Of a stretch of DNA of 64,000 nucleotides, positions 34,282 through 43,068 are shown piece after piece (positions within the stretch are counted from its first letter, which is position 1; every line of letters starts with the position of its first letter). Position numbers and translations under genes: made by a program. The notes below the pieces were generated by a model. The model did no database searches. It was not told where the DNA came from and saw only the letters and a program-made list of their open reading frames with translations. The stretch comes from Blautia parvula (GTDB taxonomy: Bacteria; Bacillota; Clostridia; Lachnospirales; Lachnospiraceae): NCBI RefSeq assembly GCF_020215665.1, contig NZ_CP084061.1, positions 6,050,501 through 6,114,500 of the forward strand. Reading direction: 5' to 3'.

Positions 34282-36156
34282 ATGTCTGATCCAAAGAAGA
34301 AAAAGAAAAGATCACAAAAAGAAATAAATCTTGAAAATTTAGAAGCCGGTATCAGGATCATCAGAGATCATACCCTCTTTGGCACATTGAGTTACAGGAT
34401 CCAATATATAAAAAGCCCCTTTTTAGGTAAAGGCTCTTATTGCTGCGTTGATTCACAAGAAAGGATTTATGTAAATGAAAAGGAGTATCTGCCGCCAAGA
34501 GGATGGGCATACGCCATCGCTCACTGTATCCTCCACCCGGCGTTCGGTCATTTTGATGCGGAGCACATGCCTGGATTTGATATGATCCAGCCTGACGGGA
34601 CTAAGATCAGGAAAGTGGAATGCATCCCTGAGCTATGGAATATGGCCTGTGATATCTATGTGACAAAATTTTTATATGATATCAAATTCAGTTCGCCCAT
34701 CCATGCCGACCCTCTTGCACATTTTCCCAGCGGGTTGAACGAAGAGATTAAAATATATCAGTATTTATTAGAAAATGATCCTGTTTCAAGGAAGAACATT
34801 TATAGTACGGCTTCCTTGGGAAAGATGGATATGGTCGGTCTGGAACGTCCTGTTACATATGACAAAAGTAAAAATGAATATAATGGATTTGCGGCGGCCT
34901 TTGCCTATGAGTTAGCACGGTCTGTATCAAAAGCAGTCAGCAGTGCCGGCGGTCATACGATCCTGGACCCGGGAGCATCTTCCCATGCCATGACTGCGGC
35001 AAAATGGTTTGTGGATCATTATCCCCTTCTGGGCGGGATTGCGGCACACTTTAAGATCATAGAAGATTACCGTTACTGCCAGAAAAATGAAATACAGATA
35101 GCCGCCATTGACGTATCCCTGGGGGAACTGTACGTGAATCCTACCATGCACTTTTCAACAGACGAATGGAAATTTATTCTGGCCCATGAGTATCTCCATG
35201 CCGGACTGCAGCATCATAGCCGCTGCCAGGGACGGAATCCCTACCTTTGGAATGTTGCCTGTGATTTTGTCATCAATGGATGGCTGCATGATATGCAGAT
35301 CGGTTCCATGCCCGCGGATGGATTGTTATATGATGAATCCTTAAATGGACTATCTGCAGAGACTGTCTATGACATGATCGTAAGGGATATGAAAAAATAT
35401 ACAAAGCTGAACACCTTCAGAGGATACGGCAAAGGCGATATGATCGGAAGCAGCCGCGCTAAACCCAGTGATACATCCTCTATGGATCTGGATGAATTCT
35501 GCAGGAGTGCCCTCCAACAAGGTCTTACTTATCAGGAAGAACATAACCGCGGATTTATCCCGGCAGGTCTGATCGAAGAAATACGTGCATTATCCATGCC
35601 GTCAATCCCGTGGGATGTGGAACTGGCTAACTGGTTTCAGGTATATTTTGCGCCTCTGGAAAAGTACCGCACGTATGCAAGACCAAGCAGACGCCAGGCA
35701 TCCACTCCTGCTATCCCGAGGCCGCGTTATCAGACGCATGATATTCCCACTGACAGCCGTACCTTCGGAGTGGTAGTTGATACTTCCGGTTCTATGTCCG
35801 CAAAACAGATCGGGATGGCATTGGGATCGATCGCGAGTTATTCGGCTGCTCATGATGTTCCCTTCGCAAGAGTAGTCTTCTGCGATGCCGCTGCCTATGA
35901 TGCCGGTTATCTGTCACCAGAAGATATTGCCGGGCGGATCCAGGTGAAAGGCAGAGGCGGGACTATATTGCAGCCGGGTATCAGCTTATTGGAAAATGCT
36001 CCTGATTTTCCAAAAGATGGGCCGATACTCATCATTACAGATGGACAGATTGAAAACAAAGTCACAATCACACACGAACACGCATGGCTCCTGCCGAAAG
36101 GCGGGTATGGGCTGCCGTTTCGCAGTAAAGCGCCTGTATTTCGTTTTACGGAATAA
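34282..36156 (+). CDS. DUF2201 putative metallopeptidase with C-terminal vWA-like domain
   Basis: 624 aa. The N-terminal half has two zincin-like helices: AIAHCILHPAFGHFD and, more clearly, LAHEYLHAGLQHHSR (HExxH-type HEYLH). Both are followed by similar WNMACD/WNVACD segments, suggesting an internal duplication. The C-terminal ~150 residues form a vWA-like fold with the metal site VVDTSGSMS and ILIITDGQ. It follows the MoxR gene by 21 nt, the usual MoxR-vWA pairing. The first site lacks the Glu and may be inactive. A terminator follows at 36218. Confidence 0.88.
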   Translation: MSDPKKKKKRSQKEINLENLEAGIRIIRDHTLFGTLSYRIQYIKSPFLGKGSYCCVDSQERIYVNEKEYLPPRGWAYAIAHCILHPAFGHFDAEHMPGFDMIQPDGTKIRKVECIPELWNMACDIYVTKFLYDIKFSSPIHADPLAHFPSGLNEEIKIYQYLLENDPVSRKNIYSTASLGKMDMVGLERPVTYDKSKNEYNGFAAAFAYELARSVSKAVSSAGGHTILDPGASSHAMTAAKWFVDHYPLLGGIAAHFKIIEDYRYCQKNEIQIAAIDVSLGELYVNPTMHFSTDEWKFILAHEYLHAGLQHHSRCQGRNPYLWNVACDFVINGWLHDMQIGSMPADGLLYDESLNGLSAETVYDMIVRDMKKYTKLNTFRGYGKGDMIGSSRAKPSDTSSMDLDEFCRSALQQGLTYQEEHNRGFIPAGLIEEIRALSMPSIPWDVELANWFQVYFAPLEKYRTYARPSRRQASTPAIPRPRYQTHDIPTDSRTFGVVVDTSGSMSAKQIGMALGSIASYSAAHDVPFARVVFCDAAAYDAGYLSPEDIAGRIQVKGRGGTILQPGISLLENAPDFPKDGPILIITDGQIENKVTITHEHAWLLPKGGYGLPFRSKAPVFRFTE

Positions 36157-36217
36157 AGAGGGAAGAATAGTTGGACAGTTAGGGTATTGTAAAGGTTTTG
36201 AATATGTTAAGGATAGT

Positions 36218-36250
36218 GGAGCAACGGTCAGGATCCGTTGCTCCTATTTT
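36218..36250 (+). terminator. Terminator of the rtcB-moxR-vWA operon
   Basis: GGAGCAACGG TCAGGAT CCGTTGCTCC, a 10-bp perfect stem, followed by TATTTT. Confidence 0.8.
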
Positions 36251-36254
36251 GAGA

Positions 36255-36677
36255 CTTTTCTTCATAGTCTCGTTTAAAGATTTTTTGTTTACAACAAAGT
36301 TTAATACACCTGTTATTGAACAAACTTTTATTGATGCCATAGACCGGATCATTGATGAGATTAATTCCGTTCGTGATATTTTTGATGAATTTGAACGTAT
36401 CACACCACATTGCTTTAGGCATACATTCGTCACAAGATGTATAGAAAGTGGCATGAAACCTAAAGTGTTGCAAAAAATTTGGGGACACGCTACTTTACAG
36501 ATGACAATGGATTTATACGCTCATGTTTTACCACAAATGGAAATTGACAAAATTGAACTACTAGAAAATGAAATGAAAAAAATGGATGACATGGACATGC
36601 AAATCGCTAATGAGCGTTACGAAGCCAGAAGAAAACAAAAAGGCAAAGTCATAGAACTTTCAACGATAACGGGATAA
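36255..36677 (+). pseudogene. Tyrosine integrase, C-terminal fragment
   Basis: About 140 residues matching the catalytic C-terminus of Tn916/ICE-type tyrosine integrases: HCFRHTF (HxxR box), WGHATLQMTMDLYAHV (His/Trp and nucleophile Tyr). The N-terminal arm-binding domain, core-binding domain and first catalytic Arg are gone, so it cannot recombine. It stops 1 nt before the right arm-site array and ~130 nt before the metA-like att copy, as expected for the integrase of the element. Confidence 0.85.
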
Positions 36678-36717
36678 TGGTGTCAGATTGGTGTCAAATT
36701 CTGTTTTATTGGTGTCA
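36678..36717 (+). repeat. Putative integrase arm-site array, right end
   Basis: TGGTGTCA occurs at 36678, 36689 and 36710 (spacings 11 and 21), directly after the integrase remnant. Compare TGGAGTAAAT at 6722/6733/6755 at the other end. Confidence 0.6.
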
Positions 36718-36778
36718 CAAAGGCATAAAACCCAATAGAATCAAGGGGGTGTAGACAATCAATTGTGGGAAATGATAT

Positions 36779-36832
36779 TATTATTACGTGTACCAGATCA
36801 CACCGTACGATTTGGACGGGACACCATTCTGA
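36779..36832 (+). other. Putative attR: diverged copy of metA 3' end
   Basis: In frame it encodes [16 protein letters not shown] and a TGA stop, the same C-terminus as MetA (5724-6644) apart from A to I. No start or rest of metA is present. Most nucleotide changes are silent. Confidence 0.8.
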
Positions 36833-36862
36833 TTATGCGAATGCCATTTTGAAAGGAGAAGT

Positions 36863-38581
36863 ATGCCAGAGTTTGAATTTTATTTGACCGGCAGTCTGGA
36901 AAAAATATTTCCGGATACTGAGCCAAAGGCAATGGGCGAGGCACACAGAATCTCAATTCTGAGAGGAGAAGTGCCTGCGGTACAGATTGCCTACAGGAGA
37001 AAATGCGGTGGGGAGAACCTTCCATATAAATACCGTTTTCAATGTAAAGTGACAGGAATACCGGCTAGCGCGCGTTTCCGTGATGTGGAGTTGGTACCAT
37101 CCGCCTTTCCCTGTTATGAGGTTACGGATGAGAATTATCTGACAACCCGGCCGGGGCTGTTTCCGGACCTGCTGAAACCCAAAAAAGAGAATATTATCAC
37201 GCCAATGCCCGGGCAGTTTCGGGCATTGTGGATTGATTTTCCGGATACAAAAACGCTGGATGCCGGGGTATATCAGGCGGCGGTTGAGCTGACCATGCTG
37301 CCGGAAGTATACATGGGAGATGGTACACTTAAAAAGCCGGAACACATGGAATGTGAAAGAGCGGTGTTTCCTTTTGAGCTGGAAGTGGCGGAGGCGCAGT
37401 GGAGACCGCAGTCTCTCATACATACAGAGTGGTTTCATGCTGACTGCCTGGCAGATTTCTATCGGACGGAAGTATTCAGCGAAATGCACTGGAAAGTCAT
37501 AGAAAAGCAGATTGCCCTTGCAGGGAGAGAGCTGGGGGTCAATATGATCTTGACGCCTGTGTTTACACCGCCCCTGGACACTGCGATTGGAGGAGAGCGC
37601 ACAACGGTTCAATTGGTTGAGGCAGAATTGAAAGAGGACGGTTATCTTTTTGATTTTACAAAGCTGAAAAGGTGGTGTGATATCTGCAGACGGTCAGGGA
37701 TTGAGAATCTTGAGATTGCCCATCTCTTCACCCAGTGGGGGGCAAAGGCGACGCCGAAGATATATGTCACAGAGAATGGCCTTAAGACACAGAAATTCGG
37801 GTGGCATGTACCGGCTGTGAGCAGAGAATACAGAAGATTTCTGGAAGCCTTTCTTCCGGCGCTTCAGGAGAATCTGGAAGCGTTTGGGTTTGACAGAGAG
37901 CATGTTTATTTTCATATCTCTGACGAACCGTCAAGGGAGAATCTGGACAGTTATATACAGGCTAAGGCAGCAGTGGAGGACCTGTTGAAAGGGTGGAAGG
38001 TGATGGATGCCCTGAGTGATTACGTGTTCTATGAAAAAGGGATCGTGGAAAATCCAATTCCCTCCAATGACCATATCCAGGCTTTTATAGATCACGGGGT
38101 GGAGCACCTCTGGGTATATTACTGCTGTGCGCAGAATAATAAAGTGCCAAACCGCTTTTTTGCCATGCCAAGTGCCAGAAACCGGATTATGGGTGTGCTG
38201 ATGTATCTGTATAGGATAGAGGGTTTTTTGCACTGGGGATATAACTTTTATAATTCTATGTTTTCCATAGAGCATATCGATCCCTTTTTTGACACGCATG
38301 CAGGTTTTGCGTTTCCATCCGGAGACCCATTTCTGGTGTATCCCGGCGCGGACGGGGAACCATGGTCTTCCATCCGGGCAGAGGTACAGCGGGAGGGACT
38401 TGACGATATGCGTGCTTTGGAGGAACTGGAAAAAAGAGTTGGCAGGGAGAGGGTAGTGGAAATTATATATGAGGGTGTAGAAGGAAAGATCACGTTTGAG
38501 AACTATCCGCAGGATGCGGAGTATCTTTACAGACTGAGGAATAAAGTGGCAGCAGAGATGAAAAGGGCTGTGGGAAAATAA
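36863..38581 (+). CDS. DUF4091 protein, GH123-like glycoside hydrolase
   Basis: 572 aa, no signal peptide, so probably cytoplasmic. An N-terminal beta-rich part (~1-190) precedes a TIM-barrel-like region (VNMILTPVFTPPLDT, VYFHISDEPSRENL with adjacent Asp/Glu) and the C-terminal DUF4091 signature (FLHWGYNFYN...GDPFLVYPGADGEPWSSIRAEVQREGLDD). GH123 enzymes release N-acetylgalactosamine with substrate-assisted catalysis by a D-E pair; the DE in SDEP may be that pair. It stands alone between the att site and a strong terminator, and may be backbone displaced from metA. Confidence 0.8.
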   Translation: MPEFEFYLTGSLEKIFPDTEPKAMGEAHRISILRGEVPAVQIAYRRKCGGENLPYKYRFQCKVTGIPASARFRDVELVPSAFPCYEVTDENYLTTRPGLFPDLLKPKKENIITPMPGQFRALWIDFPDTKTLDAGVYQAAVELTMLPEVYMGDGTLKKPEHMECERAVFPFELEVAEAQWRPQSLIHTEWFHADCLADFYRTEVFSEMHWKVIEKQIALAGRELGVNMILTPVFTPPLDTAIGGERTTVQLVEAELKEDGYLFDFTKLKRWCDICRRSGIENLEIAHLFTQWGAKATPKIYVTENGLKTQKFGWHVPAVSREYRRFLEAFLPALQENLEAFGFDREHVYFHISDEPSRENLDSYIQAKAAVEDLLKGWKVMDALSDYVFYEKGIVENPIPSNDHIQAFIDHGVEHLWVYYCCAQNNKVPNRFFAMPSARNRIMGVLMYLYRIEGFLHWGYNFYNSMFSIEHIDPFFDTHAGFAFPSGDPFLVYPGADGEPWSSIRAEVQREGLDDMRALEELEKRVGRERVVEIIYEGVEGKITFENYPQDAEYLYRLRNKVAAEMKRAVGK

Positions 38582-38588
38582 AGAGATG

Positions 38589-38621
38589 GGCTTCCGGGGA
38601 AATCGACCCGGGAGCCTTTTT
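38589..38621 (+). terminator. Terminator of the DUF4091 gene
   Basis: GGCTTCCGGG/CCCGGGAGCC stem followed by TTTTT. Confidence 0.85.
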
Positions 38622-39080
38622 ACATATCACAAAACAGAAAGATGGCAGCTGGCAGGGTAGAACATTCTCCTCAAATGCGCTATAATATATATACAAAGAT
38701 AAAAACACAACGTGCGGCAGGGCCATACAGACCCGGTAGGTAGTCCGGGCGCAGACCGGATGTGCAGATATTCCGGTCTGTAAGTAACCTTCCTCCTTAG
38801 GTCGTCCCTTCTTTGCAGGACATGTGCAGTGGTATTCGGATGGATAACCCTCACAGTCCATAAAAACATTTCAAGGAGGAACGATTATGGACAGGATCTC
38901 GATAACGGTGAAGGTGTTTTTTCAGGACCCTTTTTGGATTGGCCTGTGTGAGAGAACGGACAGAAGAGGATGTTCCGTGTGCAAGATCACATTCGGACCG
39001 GAGCCAAAAGAGTATGAGGTACAGGAATTTATCAGTCAGTACTGGTATCGTCTGAGTTTCAGTCCGGCTGTTGCTGAAAC
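38619..39080 (+). repeat. ~460-bp direct repeat, left copy (yjdF leader and gene start)
   Basis: Near-identical to 57865-58326, over 90% by eye. It includes the promoter, riboswitch and first ~65 codons of yjdF. The two copies flank ~18.8 kb of accessory DNA in the same orientation. Confidence 0.85.
38701..38860 (+). ncRNA. yjdF RNA (azaaromatic riboswitch), left copy
   Basis: A structured leader between TATAAT (38681-38686) and the yjdF ribosome site. Strong helices are GACCCGG..CCGGGCG and CAGACCGG..CCGGTCTG, and conserved-looking loops GTAAGTAACCTTCCTCC and GGATAACCCTCACAGTCC. Known yjdF RNAs precede DUF2992 genes and bind azaaromatic compounds; here the downstream gene is DUF2992, which supports the call. 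Boundaries approximate. Confidence 0.8.
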
Positions 39081-39099
39081 TGAAATGAGGTGTAAGTAG
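38887..39099 (+). pseudogene. yjdF (DUF2992), truncated
   Basis: The first ~65 residues equal those of the intact yjdF at 58132 (two or three differences), then the frame runs into foreign sequence (ETEMRCK) and stops at 70 residues instead of 139. The basic C-terminal half is missing. Truncation point ~39080 is the edge of the direct repeat and hence an insertion or recombination junction. Confidence 0.85.
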
Positions 39100-39100
39100 C

Positions 39101-39240
39101 TTGTTAGAAGAGGAGTATATTGTAAATCGTATAAAAGTTCTCTGTGAGAAGAAGGAGATGTCTATGTATGCTTTATCGAAAAAACGGATATAAGCCAGTC
39201 ATCTTTATCTAACCTGATAGACAGGAGTAGTACACCTACT
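39101..39240 (+). pseudogene. XRE-type HTH regulator fragment, frameshifted
   Basis: From TTG 39101 (GAGGTG upstream) the frame reads LLEEEYIVNRIKVLCEKKEM and on to a stop at 39191; a one-base shift in the A-run near 39180 restores DISQSSLSNLIDRSSTPTF, the rest of a Cro/CI helix-turn-helix. The C-terminus is lost. Confidence 0.75.
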
Positions 39241-39268
39241 TTTTGTGTATTGTTGGAAAGGCAAGGAA

Positions 39269-39460
39269 ATGAAGAAGGGCGTTATATTTTTATTTGTATT
39301 TATGCTTGCGGGCTGTTCGCCATATCATAACGAAAATAATTTGATAGAGGATGGGGCTGTACTGGAGGAGCAGACCGAATTAGCTGTCGGTAATTTCTTA
39401 AACCGTAATCGGGATGGTCTGGAGTTTGATGTTTTCTGCATGTTAGAGGATGACCATTGA
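39269..39460 (+). CDS. Short lipoprotein, possibly truncated
   Basis: 63 aa starting MKKGVIFLFVFMLAGCS: a lysine-led hydrophobic stretch and LAGC lipobox typical of a lipoprotein signal. The remaining ~47 residues are acidic with no motif I know. It may be the start of a longer, decayed protein, as neighbours on both sides are broken. Confidence 0.5.
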   Translation: MKKGVIFLFVFMLAGCSPYHNENNLIEDGAVLEEQTELAVGNFLNRNRDGLEFDVFCMLEDDH

Positions 39461-39563
39461 AGTAATAGTGGACGGGCGGGAACTGGTTTGATTTGAAGGG
39501 AGGGTGATTCTGATATGGAATTACCTTATTGTTTGTCATTAAAAAAGAATAGGGGGATTGGAA

Positions 39564-40373
39564 ATGGATGAATATAACAAAAATAAATTGCACCAAAATA
39601 TTATAATAGCAATTATAGGAGGATTGTTATTAGCAATAGCATATTTTAATAAAGGTAAAGTAACCAATAGGGAGTTTTTTTACGAAGTATTGTTAAACAT
39701 TTCATTTATTCTCTTAACATTAGTTGTTGTAAATGTTATATGGGGAGTGCTTGGCGGAGAGCCAACTGAAAAAATGATTAATACATTGGTGAATTTTAAT
39801 CCACTGATTAAGCATAGTAAAGAAGCTGGGTTGACTGATTTTTATTCTACGACTGGAAAAGTGCCCCAGGAAGAACAAATTAATTTTCTTAAAAGTGCCA
39901 AACGAAATGTAGATATAATGGGCTATTGTTTAGGTTTGATTATATTGGCTCATAGCTATGAAAATACTTTGGAATATTTACTGAAAAAGGGAATAAATAT
40001 ACGTATTCTATTTATGGATGAAAATCATAAAAATTTAGAAGCTATTGTTGATACAAATATAAAAAATCATAGTTATGAAAGTATAAGAAGTGACATAAGG
40101 ACCAATGAACAATTATATATTTCATTGCAAAAAAAGGCGGAGAAGAATAACTATAAAGGAAAATTACAATATGTAAAGGTTACTAAAGGGATGATATTGA
40201 GCCATATTGATAGAGTCGATAATAAAATGATGGTAACACCATATATGTATACATATAATTCACAAGATGATCCATTACTCAAAATTAATGGAAAAGACAC
40301 ACCATTATTTAAAATGTATGAGCATGAATTTACAGAATTGTGGAATGAAAATTGCAATAATATAAGGGGGTGA
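39564..40373 (+). CDS. Two-membrane-segment protein with PLD-like (DUF5919-like) C-terminal domain
   Basis: 269 aa from ATG 39564 (AGGGGG upstream). Two hydrophobic segments (~10-27 and ~42-65) are followed by a cytosolic domain with AKRNVDIMGYCLG, LLKKGINIRILFMD and MYEHEFTELW, resembling the PLD-superfamily sensor/effector domain found behind HTH domains in actinobacteria. No HKD catalytic pair is visible. The gene is markedly AT-rich compared with its neighbours, so it was probably acquired separately. Membrane-PLD arrangements occur in stress or immunity proteins; no function is assigned. Confidence 0.55.
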   Translation: MDEYNKNKLHQNIIIAIIGGLLLAIAYFNKGKVTNREFFYEVLLNISFILLTLVVVNVIWGVLGGEPTEKMINTLVNFNPLIKHSKEAGLTDFYSTTGKVPQEEQINFLKSAKRNVDIMGYCLGLIILAHSYENTLEYLLKKGINIRILFMDENHKNLEAIVDTNIKNHSYESIRSDIRTNEQLYISLQKKAEKNNYKGKLQYVKVTKGMILSHIDRVDNKMMVTPYMYTYNSQDDPLLKINGKDTPLFKMYEHEFTELWNENCNNIRG

Positions 40374-40624
40374 AATCCCATAGAGTTTCTGGTTTGATGA
40401 TTTGAAGGATTGAACTGACCTGTGGATATATCACCTAGGAGTTTTTGGGACAGCATCGCCTTCAAAGATAATGTAAACACCCCGGGGTACATCTGTCAGG
40501 TGTTTGGACATCACCTTTTTGGTCAAAAGGAAATCATATTTCCGGAGACAGAAATCATCGCTTAAATTCCTTATAATGATGGTATGCATTAAAAATGTAA
40601 ATTCATTGTAAGGAGGCCACGACT
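40374..40624. other. Non-coding stretch left of the IS21 remnant
   Basis: No gene recognised. The last ~50 nt resemble an IS21-type end leading into the istA ribosome site (AAGGAGG). Confidence 0.4.
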
Positions 40625-40775
40625 ATGACAAAATATCGTGAAATCCTAAGGCTCACAGCACTAGGATTATCCCAGCGAAACATCATCCAAAGTATTGGTG
40701 TTTCTAAGAAAGCAATTGTTAAGGTTTAACATAGAGCACAGGAATTGAAGCTTGCCTGGCCATTGAATGAGTTGA
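40625..40775 (+). pseudogene. IS21-family transposase (istA) 5' fragment
   Basis: MTKYREILRLTALGLSQRNI... is the usual IstA N-terminal HTH. A TTA-to-TAA-type stop after 34 codons interrupts the same frame, which continues as HRAQELKLAWPLNE until the end of the inserted IS256 element at ~40778. The rest is missing. Confidence 0.8.
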
Positions 40776-40777
40776 TA

Positions 40778-42110
40778 GTGTCAATTATTTTTTCGCAAAT
40801 TAATTTTTACCGTCTGGTTGCCGGGATTTATCCGGCTACGATATCAGACCCTTCCTGGATATCCATTTCATACAGATGATCCATATTCATATAGCGTTTT
40901 ACACCCCACTGGGTACCTGCTGCATGACGGAGTCTGGCACATACGAGCATTAAAGCACTCTGCCCATTCGGGAAGGCACAGATTGCTTTTGTTCGTCTCT
41001 TGATTTCACGGTTGAGACGCTCAATTGTATTATTGGTACGGATTCGACTCCAGTGCTGGCTGGGGAAATCCATATATGTAAGTGTTTCATCAATACCGTC
41101 TTCCAGTCTCTTGGCAGCGGAGGAAATCTTCCTTTCACGGAGTTTTTGGGCTGCCTGAGCTGCTTTTTCACGGGCAGCTGATTTACATTCCTGTGAATGA
41201 ATTGCCTTTAACATCATGGCTACTTCCTTCATACATTTGCGTGGTGTTGCAGAGAAGATGTTGCGGTAGAAATGTACAGTACAACGCTGATATTTTGCAT
41301 CAGGAAACACTTCGGGTATTGTTTCAAGCATACCAAAGCATTTATCACCTATGATGAGGCGTACACCATATAAACCACGCTATTTGAGCCAGATAAAGAA
41401 GGAATGCCAACTCTCTTTATCTTCCTTCATTCCCTCGACTGCGCCAATAATTTCACGTCAACCGTCCTGATTAACGCCCATTGCAACAAGGATGGAGACG
41501 TTTTGAACCTCACCGCCCCAGCTGCGTTTCAGGTATACACCATCCACATAAACATAGGGATATTCCCCTGTCAGAGGTCTTGTACGCCAAGTTTCAATGT
41601 GTTTATAGGCCTTTTTGTCAAGGTTACTGATGGTTCCGGGAGACACTTTGGTTCCCCACAGCGAACAGAAACACCGGCAAGGTACATCTCGATAAGGGCT
41701 TCTTCAACAGAGCATTCTCTGCGGCGATACCATTCGATAATAGCAGTTTCAAACTGAACACCTTTTAGTTTAGGAATTTTTAGGGTGACATCCCCAGCAG
41801 TGGTCTGGAAGTTACGGTTGTAATGGCCGGAATGATACCCCTTACGATTACCAGAACGCTCATTCTTCTCAGTATTTACTAATTCTTCTGCTTCATGATC
41901 AAGCAGGGCATTGAGAGCTTCCTCAACACTGGAGCGGACTAAATCTCGTAAATCGTGCTTTATTAAATCCTTGTTGAGTTGTATAATGTTATCAGACATG
42001 TTTTATAGCCTCCTTTGTGAGATTTTTGTGCGGTAACTTAATTCTACCAAACGGCTATAGAACATGTCTATTTTTATAAAATTGAATTTGCGAAATTAAT
42101 TATACGTCAT
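40778..42110 (-). mobile_element. IS256-family insertion sequence, degenerate
   Basis: About 1.33 kb. Ends carry imperfect inverted repeats sharing TTTCGCAAATT (near 40789-40800 and 42084-42096). It interrupts the istA remnant, so it is the later arrival. The transposase inside is broken. Confidence 0.75.
40828..41999 (-). pseudogene. IS256-family transposase, frameshifted
   Basis: On the minus strand, from ATG 41999, three frames must be joined. The N-terminal part has NRKGYHSGHYNRNFQTTAGDV, the middle YPYVYVDGVYLKRSWGGEV (first DDE Asp), and the C-terminal part CTVHFYRNIFSATPR and NTIERLNREIKRRTK (last Glu). At least two frameshifts and a TAG near 41380 make it inactive. Confidence 0.85.
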
Positions 42111-42114
42111 CAAA

Positions 42115-42545
42115 ATGGAATCAGGTCCGTTGTATCTGTAGGCTGAGGTTCCATAGTAAGCTATGTAATATATTCTGAATCTACTCTGTGCTGAAGATTA
42201 TAAGCCGGTTTTAACTGTCCGTTTCCCATGGCATCTTCTTTCATACGCATAAAGGTCACATCATGGTCCATTTTGGAATAGCTGTTTCGTTCCACGCAGA
42301 GGTGTATATTTTCATTCTAGATAGGTAATCTTCCAATGTTTCGATGCTTTTTGAAGTGCTTTTTCTGTTCCATGGACAAAGACTACATTTTCTCTTTTCT
42401 TCAAGACATAAAGTTTTCTATGCAGCTTTTACATATTTCATCTTTACCATATCCCTATACACAATCTTCATATCTATTGCCTCCATAGACTGACTTAGTA
42501 ACCGCATAGAATTTCTACGGGGATGATTGTTTCGATATTTAGCGG
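42115..42545 (-). pseudogene. IS1182-family transposase remnant
   Basis: Minus-strand translation in shifting frames gives [20 protein letters not shown] followed by [12 protein letters not shown], the IS1182 core, and upstream SMRLLSQSMEAIDMKIVYRDM, resembling its N-terminus. Stops, frameshifts and an internal deletion are present. Confidence 0.7.
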
Positions 42546-42626
42546 TATTTTAATGGATATCCGCTCTGGTCTAGACTATAATCTTTCTGTAAGCTAATGT
42601 GTTTGGTCATACATTAGTCTTACACC

Positions 42627-42665
42627 AACTGCCGGAATCTTTCGAGGTCTGGCAGTTATTTTTTT
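42627..42665 (+). terminator. Terminator hairpin in mobile-element debris
   Basis: AACTGCC/GGCAGTT stem followed by ATTTTTTT. Confidence 0.6.
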
Positions 42666-42729
42666 ACGGAAAAGGAGTTGCGTACTAATTGATTAGTGCG
42701 ACGGCCCCGTGTTAGTCAGTCAATTTGAA

Positions 42730-42795
42730 TTAGAGTTCTATTCTTGTTTTCGATAACTTATCTTCACAATAAATAACTTTAATTGTCTTTTCCAT
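42730..42795 (-). pseudogene. Possible serine-recombinase N-terminal remnant
   Basis: A 21-residue frame MEKTIKVIYCEDKLSKTRIE... with a GGAG site upstream resembles the beginning of large serine recombinases (MEKTIKVI...). The catalytic domain is absent. Low confidence. Confidence 0.3.
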
Positions 42796-42844
42796 ACTTT
42801 TTACTCCATAACATGATAGAAAGCGCTCTATAGCGATGAAAAAA

Positions 42845-42902
42845 GCGGCAGGATTCCCCGGTTTTTGCGAAACAGCGGAGGATAGATACTGCCGCTCTTT
42901 TT
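42845..42902. terminator. Hairpin GCGGCAG/CTGCCGC with T-run
   Basis: A 7-bp stem (42845-42851 with 42889-42895) flanked by A- and T-runs; may work on both strands and insulates the sugar locus. Confidence 0.5.
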
Positions 42903-42919
42903 GTATTTCTTTTATTATA

Positions 42920-42948
42920 TTAAAAAACAATTAAAAAGAAAGTATAAT
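42920..42948 (+). promoter_or_regulatory. Promoter of the ulaE operon with candidate DeoR operator
   Basis: TTAAAA (42920-42925), 17-nt spacer, TATAAT (42943-42948). The spacer contains AAACAATTAAAAA (42925-42937), repeated exactly at 47988-48000 upstream of the DeoR gene and ABC operon. This suggests a common operator that blocks RNA polymerase. Confidence 0.5.
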
Positions 42949-43068
42949 GTTAAATAAAGAAAGAAAAAATATGAAAAGAAAGAAAAATAGATTGAAAAAG
43001 ATAAAAAGTTAATGTAAGATAAGAATAAAATAAAAATTGTTTTGTGTGATGGAGGGAGAAAAGCAGAG

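Noticed and set aside
36198-36254. Start of the integrase fragment as a real gene start
   Set aside because: These codons cover the upstream terminator; resemblance to integrases begins after ~36260, so it is a truncated pseudogene.
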